A DNA stretch of 64,000 nucleotides from Pseudeuparius sepicola (Eukaryota; Arthropoda; Insecta; Coleoptera; Anthribidae): assembly GCA_963920635.1 (NCBI GenBank), contig OY987299.1, forward strand, positions 29,714,901 to 29,778,900. The letters run 5' to 3'. A program made the translations under genes and the position numbers. Every line of letters begins with the position of its first letter. Position 1 is the stretch's first letter. The notes beneath the pieces were generated by a model, which was not told the origin of the DNA, made no database searches, and saw only the letters and a program-made list of their open reading frames with translations. Of this stretch, positions 1-11,500 are shown in pieces.

Positions 1-179
1 CATTTTTATAAAATGTTATGCAATGCATAACTATATTGAATATAGACTTATTTTGAGGCATGACTTTTGCCAAGTCTTAAATACGAGTATAATCATGGGA
101 TGGATAACATACACAGGGTGAGTTATGTAGGCCACGGTGGTCCATACCTTCTATACTATTAAAGATAAAAAATAAAGAA

Positions 180-985
180 AAAACTTGTAGAGAAATATTA
201 GTAGGTACTACATTCTGAAAATATTTTCAAATATACAGGGTGGTCGAATAAGTAGTGGTTATGTTTTTTTTTTAAATGGAACATTCTGTAGTTTATTATT
301 TATTTATTATTATATATATGATTTATTTTTGAAAACTCCTTAAAGAGTGGATCCTTTTTGATATAGGGTATTAAGGGTCTAACTTCAAAGGTTATGGAGT
401 CATTTTAATTTTAAACGAAAAAAGGGTCACTTGGAAAATTATTACTCAAACACCAAATAAGATTTTCGGCTAGGTATAACTAGAAATGGAGATTGCTTCT
501 TACGCCTAGTTAACGATTTTGGACTGATATCGCTATGAAATAGTGAAGAACATACCCTGTGATTCACTTACGCGAATTCTAAGTTTACTTTTTTTAAATC
601 ACCCGGCATTTTATTATATCTTTGAATAGCCCTTAAAGAATAGAGCTTTTTGATATCGGGTATTAAGAGTCTATCTTTAAAGGTTATTAGGATGCCAAAA
701 GATCACCGTTTAAGCTATAAATAATAATAAAAAAAATTGTTAATTTTTGGTTTATTGGAAATAATTTGAAACCTATCTGTAACGCCATCAATAATAAAAA
801 ACATACTGCATATGAAGAAATAATTTTAACTATTTCCTGTACACCAAAAATTAACAAGAAAATGTATTTTTATTCTTTACAGTGACATATTGACACATTT
901 TTTTAATCTGTCTTTTTGAGGCCTTTTCTTAGAATAAAATAACTCCCTAACCTTTCAAGTTTAAACTGAGGAAATAGTGCATGTC
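180..985 (+). repeat. Foldback element copy A (TACAGGGTGGTCGAATAAG)
   Basis: From 234 the sequence matches, in reverse, 34200-34913, including the segments around GTATTAAGGGTCTA and CACCAAATAAGATTTT. The element is itself palindromic, with a shortened right arm near 840-985. Homology continues about 50 bases outside the TACAGGG end, so the flank was repeated as well. No coding capacity. Confidence 0.7.
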
Positions 986-1193
986 TTGAAGTGGAGTGGA
1001 ATATGATAGAAAGGAGGTGTACAACTTACAGTATCGGCTCCACAAACACAGTTTTCAACTGTGCATATGTTTCAACCCACCTAGGGGTAGGGGGTCATCT
1101 TCAGCAGTGTTTGGATTTCTACGTCCCGGACTATTAGCTTTTAAGATCTAGAGCATTTAAAAATGTAATTTTCATATTTTATTTCTTATCTCT

Positions 1194-1488
1194 GGAATGA
1201 AAAAATATATCGACTTCCAACTCGGTATGTAGTACCTAATAAGTCTTCAAGGCACACAGGTACCCCGAAGAACTGTCCGTTTAGATTAATCAGTGGCGTG
1301 CTTGGCGGCTAATAGTAGCAGCCTTATTGGAAACATAATTTGTACACCAATGAGTTTGAATAATTTCGGTTAATTTTGCATTTCTAGTATATTTATATTT
1401 CTAGGAGAAAAGTTTGTTGTAAAATCTGTGTAGGCGTCTTACATGCCGAGTTTGAAGTCGATCGATATATCTTTTCATTCCATCTCGA
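1194..1488. repeat. Small inverted repeat element
   Basis: About 40 bp arms, 1194-1233 and 1446-1488, pair as an inverted repeat (GGAATGAAAAAATATATCGA outward). The loop has no coding content. The rest of 990-2270 shows no gene I can support; a TGTCCTCAAAGCTGCCA box lies at 2071-2087. Confidence 0.55.
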
Positions 1489-2274
1489 AAGCTAACGGTT
1501 TATACAATTATTTGCATCGGAACTTTTAGTCCTAAGATAGCTTGCTCTACAAAATGTCAAAATTTGTCTAGAAAAGCCGGGGGTATAAGTTACCTGACCG
1601 AGGTAAGGTTACCTTTAACTTAAGTTTGGTCATTTAGGTAAATGACGCCCATCTTCATCTATTACTATACTATACCCATGCCAATTATAATAATTAAATC
1701 AATTATTCATCCCTTTAATATCCCTAGCTTTACAAAACTGCTAACTATCCACTTATACTCTATACCTACATATTTTGTTAAATGGCAGTTTTTAGGACAT
1801 TCCTAAAAAAATCTCATTGGCATTACTTTTTGCTACTCCAGTCTTCAAACACAATCATAACATTTTTATAATACCCGGACCCTAATTTTTGCTTTCGTGA
1901 GATTGAAATATATTTATAATCACAAAAATACAAAGAAATAATTTGAAATAAAAAGGTGTATTTAAAAAAAAATAAGTATTTGGTCACCAAAATGCGCCTA
2001 AATATTTTCAAATTCCGAAATGGTTTCCGGGGAGGGCGCCCCGGCCACTAAATACGCCACTGCATATCTGTGTCCTCAAAGCTGCCAATCGGTAGAATAT
2101 TATGTACATTGTAACGATAATAAGATAATTTTTGAATGCTTCTAAACAATTTTTGTTTTCTTCATAAATTCGTTAAAAGTTTTTCCAATCATGTCGGTAA
2201 TTTTTTGGGAGCCAATAATAACTGGAAAATGGATGGGTTGAAAATGAAAATAATAACAATCTAGGTAGTGATTA

Positions 2275-2504
2275 CTAATTATTATTAGTTATTCCACTAT
2301 TTTTCTTTATTTTATTAGAAATCCACGTTTTTATGACCGGTGGGCTTCTGTTTTGTAAAACTGGATATCTCGTCGTTAATTTCTGGATTTGAGCTAAAGA
2401 CGGATACGTGTGTGTTTTAATATAATTTCCAAACAATGTGTTTGCCAATTCATTTTCAGCTGCAGTCCACCTCTTCTTCGATTTGACTTTGCCGAATGGC
2501 GATG
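2275..2504 (-). CDS. Exon 6: Myb/SANT-like terminal exon
   Basis: The acceptor TATTTTTTTAG at 2506-2505 opens a 230 nt exon ending in TAG at 2277-2275. The peptide has KSKKRWTAAENELANTLF, then YPSLAQIQKL, PVLQNR and IKTWISNKIKK. Such a Trp-containing helical module commonly ends this recombinase-like protein family. It joins the phase 1 donor at 5886 in frame (TCA A + CA TCG). The 3.4 kb intron 5 carries a P-like element and nested foldbacks. Confidence 0.6.
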
Positions 2505-5500
2505 CTAAAAAAATATAAGTGTAGGGAGTGTGTCAAGGAACAAGGAACAATCACACCCTTCCTTGCCTTAACTATAGTTTTAATTTTACGGGGGATGGAA
2601 AAATCCTTAGAGTATGGAAGGTTGCATAAGCAACAGGAGACAGCGCTAAGTGCTCCCGCCGTGAGCGAAAGTGAAGAAAATTTTCGGCCGGCTGTCGGTC
2701 GTTTGGTGCGGTTTTGGCGTTTGCAGATAACTACAATTTTCTTTCTTTTCTGCTATTTCTGAATGGAAAATAGTTATATTTTGATGCCAGAACAATGGTG
2801 AAATGTGTGGCTTTTGGGTGCAAGAGTGACTGGAGGAAAAAAGAACGTGGTTTATGTATCACAGGTAAATAAAAAAATATGTGTAAATGCATCTAAATAA
2901 ACATATCCAATTTACTTCTTTATACTGTAGTATTGTTTTTTCGGATGAAAATATGTTATAGATAACACTCTAAGGGAAAGATTTTAAAGAATAAATTGCA
3001 TATTCACGTATTATTGTAAAATAAATAATTGTTTAAAAGTTGGAAATCGCGTGAAAAAGCGACCGCCAGTGGCGCGCGGACAAAAGACGTCGAGAGTTTA
3101 ATTTCTTTAAAATTGTAACTGACACTTTTTCATAATTAGTTTCTCATGGCATAAGGTGCCAAACGATTTCATAAAAATCTCACGAGTAGTTGTCGACTTA
3201 TAAGGGTCTTGTTGTATATTTTAAGTTGTGTAAGCTTTATCCCAACCGACGCCAATGGCAGACCGTTTGGTGCGGTTTTGCTTCACTTGCATTCCGATTG
3301 CGCTGTCTCCTGTTGCGTATGCAACCTTCCATACTCTAAGGAAAAATCAAACGAACGTTTTGGCACAACATGAAATCTTTAGCAACCTTCACACCGGATA
3401 TACAGGGTTTTACAGAAAAGTAGGTTAAACCGTTAACCATAGAATTCTTGAACGAAAAAATGACACCTTTCTTATGCCACTTTCCATTTGGGGCCTTATT
3501 TTGAAACTTAAGGGGACCATACAAATTTCCATACCATTGGAATTTCCTAAACCGTACGAGATAAAGGGGTAGTTGATTTAGAGAAAACATAGGCATTTCG
3601 ATGCTCGTTCTAAATTCCCAAAAAATCCAGGCTAGCATAGAATAAAACTTATCTCTCTATTTTTTGGTGCGGGCTTTCTAATGACATTGCCACAAATTTG
3701 GGTGATATACCCATTATCTTTTTGTGAATCTTGAATTTTACCGCCTTGCTAATTTAACATGGCGAGGTACAATTTTCGGCTATCACTTTTTTTTTCATGG
3801 CTAACTTGATAAGCACCAAAAAATGAAATTTATTTTGTTATTGCACATTACAAGAGGGAGGATAGTACTTTTATAATTAGATATCATAAATGATTGATAC
3901 TGCTTACTTTTTTTGTGTACCGGGTGATCCAAACAAGATTTCCCCCCTCTAACTTTTTTATTTTTCAACTTAGAAAACAATGTTTTATACAGTGTGGCCC
4001 ATTTGAAATGGAAACACCCCATAAAATTTTTATTTTTCATCCGATTTTAGCCGGGCTTTTTTCTAAAATAGGTCACATAAACTCTATTCTGGTGCGAAGT
4101 TTCAGGTCTCAATCTCAATTTTCCAGGCCTACTACGAAATTTTTTCTAGCAAAAAATGAGGAGAATCATTTAGCGATTTCTTTATTTAAAATTTGGCACC
4201 ACTGCATTAATCAGGACACCCCAGGATCCCCGTATACCAAACTTGAACAAAAAATATACAAGGAGTTTCATTCTGCAGGTTGTCAAAGTTAAGCAAAATA
4301 GGAATTTCAAAGGCATCTGGCAAGTCAAGTGTGCAATGGAATCTCGTCAAAAAATATACAGGGTATTGTTCTCTCGGCCATCTCAAAATGATAAATTTCT
4401 GTGAACCTTTATACGGGTCAAGAGTGCTCTGGAATTATTGAAAAAATGTTAGTAAACGCGAAAATAATTTATTTCTTTACATAATACCAACCAGCAAATA
4501 AAAAACAATTTAAATGATTGAACCTTTTCTCGATAAATTCACTGTCTAAGATTATACATTTTCTGTGCGTTTCCTGTCATGGCACACGAGCCACCTTAAC
4601 TCATATGGACTTACTGGCTATATTTTTAGATTTAGTTCGTTTTATAGTGAATTTATCTACTCGATTTTTGCCCCGTATAAAGTTCCAATAAATTCAGCAT
4701 TTTGGATGGCTCAGAGAACAGTACCCTGTATATTTCTGTATTAGATAAATCGACGATTTTCTTGCTGTCATGGGAAGAACAGAAAATTGTTGTTAGTAAG
4801 CTATATATAGTTTATCATAGTGTCGACTTATTGTCATTTCCATGGCAATCTTGATTTTTCAGAAGTAAATTTCGATGTATTTGTGTGAAAACGGCTTCGC
4901 CAAATGCACAGCCAAATGTATGATATATTTATATTATTTGAAGTGGAGAAGCGTGTAGTTTTAGAATATCAAACAATCTTCAGTGTGTTCAATTTAAAAA
5001 AACATTGGTTTAGCCTATATATCGGAAACATAATGTTCAATTGTTTTTTTTTCATTTGCCCTGAGATGACGAGAAAATTTGCTACAACTTTCGTATAAAA
5101 CATTTGTTGAAAAATAAAAAAGTTAGAGGGGGGAAAGCTTCTTTGGATCACTCTGTATGTACATAAATCACGTTAATAAATTAGGTATTTTTAGTAAATC
5201 TTTTACTGCGAAAGTGCAGGTTTTTAGTACTAAATAATGATTTTACTGCCTTTTGCAATTTAATAATTCATGTCACTTTTTTTATGACTTAACTTGATGA
5301 AAACCAAAAAATGCAATTTATTTAATTTTTATTTAAGTTATGTTAGAGGATATCGTCAAAATATTATTACCCAGAGAATATCGTCAAAATATTATTACCC
5401 ATGTGTTTTACCCGTTGAAATATGCTTATTGTATATGGCAGCCATAAGGAATTGATGTCAGTTAAGTACTCGAAATTTAGCAGGCCTAGAAGATTTTTCA

Positions 5501-8500
5501 CAATACCATTAAAAAGCCCACGCCAATTTTTGTTGTTTGATCTTGTAATAAAAAATATATGACGAAAAAGAAATGAACAATTTTCTTTTTTTTTTTTTCA
5601 GGGTAAGTATTTCATAAACTACCCCTTTATCTCATACTGCTTGGGAAATCCCAAAATAAAAAAGACTCTATCATGTCACACTGACTTGGCATTTTCTTTG
5701 AGAAAGGAGAAAGATTTATTGTCCGGAAGCTCAGAAAAAATAAAGATGTTGAAGTTATTTTTGAGTTAACGTTAATAGTTATAGTTTGATTATAAACTTG
5801 GGGCGAAAATCGCAATAAAAAATTAAATTAGTTATTATTTTGCTTTCAGAACCTCCTCTCTGACGACGTTTTTCTTATTACTTACTTGATCTTTTCCTTG
5901 GCTTAACAGTTGGAGATGTCTTATAAGAATCGGCAACAGCAAAAGTTTCGTGTGTGTCTATATCTATAACAAATACGTGCGTTTATTACCGCTCAATAAT
6001 TTCAAAAGCAGCTAATGCATACCTAATATTTCTGACTCTCCAGAATTATTGTTTATGGCCGTCAAATTTTCTCTCTGCTGTGATGGGCGAGCTGAAAATA
6101 AAGAAAAGCTCTTAGCCATAGTCCCGATTTAAGTTCGTTTGACACGTTTGGAAAATGAAATATAATGTAAAGAGAAATTGAAAAATATTGACACAATAAA
6201 AGAAAAAATTGTAACTTTTGTTTATTTAATGATAACCAAAGCGGAAAAAAATTACTAGATTTCAAGCTTATTTGCAACGAAAGTATAAACTTTAGAAGAT
6301 TTTAGCGGTATTGGGAACAATAGAAATGTTATTTATAAATCACAAAAGATATATATTTCAAAAATAAAAAATGTCCTTACACGGTATTTCTTTAAAAAAA
6401 TATAGTGATGACTGGGACCCCCAATGCCCAATTATTTTTTGGAAAACATATTTTTCGTCGGATAACTCGTACATACCTAATATTTGTGGCTCTTCTGAAG
6501 TATTGGCAACAATAAAATAATTATTTTGGTCTTGTGATGGGAGAGCTAAAACATAATAAAACAACTTCGAGATAGATGCGCTTTAAATGGAAATTAGTTA
6601 ACTCACCGTCAAATTCGTCGTCGTCGTCAATAGATTCATTATCGCTGATTTCTTCGTTACCTTGAGCACTTTCCAGTATTTTAGATATATTTACTATTTC
6701 TCTCGTTAGTATTGGCTGTCTGTAATGCCGCATATGAATTTTTTCACTGTGTCCCATAAAATTAGCCACATCTGATAATTCGTGCTCTGATAAATTTAAA
6801 TTAATGCAGTTCGTAGCAATGTGCTTGCGTAGCTTGGTTCCTCTTAGGGTTGAAGGTATATCAGCACCACATTCAACAGAAAATTTTCTCAGTAAATTAC
6901 AAGCTCTTAGGTACTTATGTTGTAAATTCCCAGGAATACCAAAAACATATCTGTTATTAGGTGATACACCAGCTTGTTCTCTATATTTAATAATTGTCTC
7001 AACAGCTTTGGCTAATTCGCGTGGCAGAAGTACCGGAACAGTACGATTCAATTTGCCGCGTATTTCGAACCTGATATAATTCCTTGCTACTTCGAAGGAA
7101 CTGGGCGGAAGACTTTTTAGCATATCGTCACTAATACTTTGATAAGTATTAAAATCTTCAATAAAAATACGTTCAATTTCACCTGCCCTTCTTCGATTAA
7201 ATAACTGCGTTGAGGAGAGTGTAGTTTCTGCTAAGGTAAGCCAGGTAGAATATGAAAATTTTCTTTCTATTTCTTCGAGTGCATTGGTTCTTTTTCGTTT
7301 TAAATAAATATTCAGTTTTGAAATATCGTCAGTTGATGGAAGATCTACTGTTTTTCTCCTATATTGCTGTGTTTGTGTCTCTGTGACTGTTTTGTTAACG
7401 CTTGTAGTTATATCCTCGACCAAAAGTTTTAAAAAGTCTTCTGTATTTTGCTTTTCAATTGGCTTTTTCTGTTTGATGCAGTCGGATATATAAATGGTAC
7501 CTACTTTCTTCAAAAGAGAACCAAGATTGTAAGCGGTTGAAGGGGCCGAATAAGTATTTTTTAACCCGTCAAACCCCGCGACTTTGTTAATGGCTAAAAT
7601 AGCATCATCGTAATTCTGGGGATCGTATACATCTTTGAATTCTGAAACATTTTTATTTATTCCCTTCAAAGCACAGATAAATCTTCCCAAAACACGCAAA
7701 TTTCCACGTATTAAATCATGTTGGTGCTGAAGACGGTATTTGTTGCACATCTTATTACCATACAAAATAACTAATCGGTCATATCTTATCGTCCTGACAA
7801 TTTCATCTTCACGCAGTATCGGGAAAATTTGCTTTCTCAGCGTGTCGCTTGCTTCGGGGTGAATACGACCAAGAACACTTCGACCCATTATCAATAAGCT
7901 CTTGTTCCTTTTTCCACTATAAGAAAAACACTGTTTGGCATGATGACGTATATTATTTTTAGTGAAAAAGCCTTTACAGTTGTGGCACACGGTGAAATCT
8001 TTAGCAGTTCTCTTTACATTTTCATTTGGTCTTCTGGATACTATTAGTTCTCCGTCATTTAGTTCTGATTTTGTATTAAAGTCAAACTGGGATCTTTTTT
8101 TTAAGATATCAATTATTTCTTTACGTTCTTTACACCCTTTTGGTAGGTTGGCCAGTTTCTTCACTTCGGCTACATTTTTGTGAACGTTCTCTAAATGTCT
8201 TGCAAATTTACTTTGGAAAGTATTACAAAACATGCAAAACAATCGTTTTGGTTTTTTATTATTTACCGAGACAAACATATTTTCATCGTTTTTTGAACAT
8301 ACCCAATCTTTTTCAGGTAGTGATCGCTTTCGCTTTTTGGCTTTGGCCTTTGGGCGAGGCAGAACTTGGGTATCATCGACTTCATTACTTGCCTCATGTA
8401 GATTCTGTACTATTTCTTCTTCCTGACTGGAACTTAAATAATTATTACTCAAATTTTGATTCTTGGATGGGGATAGAATATTGCTGTCATTTTCCTCGAT

Positions 8501-11500
8501 ATACATAGCATCAGCATTGGTACATCCGATTGCTTGAGAACTTAATAAATTGGGAAAATTGGTGTCGTCGTTTTCTTGGATATTTAAACTATCGGGATTG
8601 GTATTTAATTTTATGCAATCTATTGTTTCGTCTATTATGTTTTCAAGTTCGTCGTCTGTGATTAATTGGTCTGGACCAATTTCCAAAATATTGGTTTTGA
8701 ACGGGGCATTGTCTTTTTCGGATACAGTTTGCACTGGGAGCAGCTCTAATGTGCCTACTTGGTTCTGCGCATCCAAAATAACTTCAAAAGTAAAAATGTT
8801 TTCAATGGATTCTTCGGGAATCACTTTTTGGCTGTCTGTAGAATACATACATTCTATTAGCTTTGGTTCATTTTCGTTCTGTAAAGCAATAGTTGGTAAG
8901 TGGATAAGTTGGTCACTTGCTTTTGAAGATATAGCGATGGTATTCCCAGAATCTTCGTTTGTTGTGTTTTCGTTATTTAAATGAGTAACACATTTTAAAG
9001 AAAGTTTTTCAATGGCGAGAGGTGCGGCATCGGAGCTCTTCATGCATTCTATGCCAGTTGAGCCATATCCATTTTGAACATGAGTTACTGATTTAGAAAA
9101 TTGCTTATTTGCAGCTGCAGAAGTGTCGACGGAATTCACACAGTTTTCAGAAAGTTGTTCAATGAGGACTGTTGGTTGGATTGAATGGTTATAAGTAATA
9201 TTAAAATATTCGCTAGGATTGGGTTTATTTTCGTCGTCTCCAAGATCAGACACCTGCTTCAACTTTTTTTCAAATGCTCTTTTTTCATGTTCGAGGAATG
9301 TGTAATTTTCTGCAAAAAGTAAAAGATATCCATTAACATAATAAAATCAATATAGAACGATATTTTTCAGCTTAAATAAACAATATTTGGTCGAAAATTG
9401 GCTCTTCCGCACTCGGTACCTTTCAGTACCCGTAAAAAAATAGCTAAAGGGGAATGATCTTCCTTGAAAAAGGTTTTTCGTTTTTAGTCCAGCTTCTTAA
9501 CTGGAAATACCCATCCGGAAGAAATCATGAAACTTGGCATGCAGCTTTCATCTACCTACGCTGCAATATTGAAGTAGGAACACATTGGAAAATGATAATT
9601 GTTTTCCATTCATGCATAAATGCCAAAATATCAATGCAAAATTCCTTCGGGATAATTATTTACATAAGAAAAATAATGTACCACGTTTTTAAAACGGACT
9701 AAAAAGTATAAAATAATTTTAAAACAGGTGGGGCGCATGCAATAGATAAGGAGTGTAGAGAGTGTCTGTCGTTGAGAAAATTCACCCAATAGTTCATATT
9801 ATTTGCAGTTCAGTAAAATTGTTAGTGACTTAGGTGAACTATTCATGCATCAATTGGCTATTGTATGTGTTGTGTAGGTTAGATTAGTTCAGTTAAGATT
9901 ACTAGTTTTAAGATATTTAGGTTGGCATTTCTAACCTACCTTTAGAGAGTGAATGAACAGAAGATGGCCTCACGAGTGGATGATGGTCATAGTTGGTTGT
10001 AATTTAAAAGTTGTTTTAATACTAAAATAAATACTTGAAACACACCAGTAGATGTTTCATTAAAAGGCCAACGACGAAGCAGTATGCGCCCCACGTTTTT
10101 TTTTAAATTATTTTATACTTTTTAGTTCGTTTTAAAAAAGTGGTAACTATATTAAAAAAATATATTTAAATAATTATTCTCTGCTTTTTAGTAGTGTTTG
10201 TGTAAAATTTTGCAATTTTTAAATTGGCATGTTCCTTTTACTGATGACGGGTCTGAACTTCCGCTAGACAAAAATCTTAAATTATTTCTGTGTTTGTAAA
10301 AGGAAAATATAAGCAATTAAAAAACAGACAAGAAAGCGAATTAATATTGCATTGTCGTCCTGTTCTGAGCTATGTCCAAAGTTTCAAGTCTCTAGTTCAT
10401 CGGGAAGTTAGTTTAAAATCGATTGCAAAATTTCATAACAGACATACAGACAAGAAAGCGAGTTAATAAAAACGTGGTAAAAACAACTCATAGAATCACT
10501 AAAATTATTTAACCTTCGCTTTAATAGTAAGTTAGACGAAACAACCCAAAAATTCATTATACGACATGCCTACCTAGAATCAACAACAACACTTATCCAG
10601 TCAACACAAACAGGAAAACAGGAATAAAAAGTCAAAATTAGCTTTACTAGGTATTTAATATTATAATACTTACCTCCGGTCAAACGAAGCGAGATCTATT
10701 CACTTACTTATCTCATGTTATTATATTGTGGTTACTATGTGTAATAATTATTTGTTGAATAAACTTATTAATATTATGATTATTGATTATGATTATTGAA
10801 TACTAAATAGATCTCGTTTTATATTCCTTTGGTGGAGTTTGGTGAAGAATTGGATACCTATCGTAAGAACGGAAAACTATTTGTGTACAGTCTGCATCAT
10901 AAGGAAAAGAATTTTCTGTTTGCAGAACTATTTAAAATTTGACCTTGCCAACAGTTTGTGTTTGTACAGAGATAAAAAACGACGTCTGCAAAACTGGTCA
11001 CGTGACTTGCCTCAACTGTCAAATTATACATTTAACAAAAACAAGTTCCAAAACGCTACGTATTTGTCGAAATATCGAAAAAACTTATTACAAAAAAATA
11101 TTTCCCTTGCAATTATTTTTAATTAACCTACAACATTCATATTTTGCCAACGTTTTAATAATTATTATTGTCTCTTTTTCTATTTTTAATTTTGTAAATA
11201 ATTGAAATTGTCTTAATTAGGTACATTGAATAGGATATTATGAAATAAATATTGAAAAATTTATGTGTGTAAAAAATTATATTTATTCATTGTAATCAAA
11301 TTATTTCTCCGAATCATCAAATTCGTGAATTTCGCTCTCATGATCAGATCAAGCAATGCCCAAGCGCGGGCATTTCCGGTTGGGTTCCGGATTGGAAATC
11401 TAAAATATAAATATACAGGGTGTTTCAAAATTCACTAGGTACAAGGATTTTAAGGGCGTATTTTTGAGGTGAAACATTTTTTTTCTCCTATAAACATCTG

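Larger units (their letters stand above)
3402..5800. repeat. Old, diverged foldback hosting nested elements
   Basis: A TACAGGGTTTTACAG end sits near 3402. Inverted matches link GAGATAAAGGGGTAG (about 3558) with about 5620, and GGGCTTTCTAATG (about 3670) with about 5515. Direct repeats near 3795 and 5280 flank the younger element between them. Outer arms are weakly matched, so the limits are approximate. Confidence 0.4.

Noticed and set aside
5846..5859. Short last exon giving KRRF and a stop
   Set aside because: It would need a 26-base intron, too short for insect splicing; the in-frame TAA at 5878 or splicing to 2504 is more likely.
6521..9262. Single-exon reading of the recombinase-like protein as 913 residues starting at 9262
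   Set aside because: The start is TTG, the last residues run past a good GTGAGT donor into intron, and flanking exons fit in phase.
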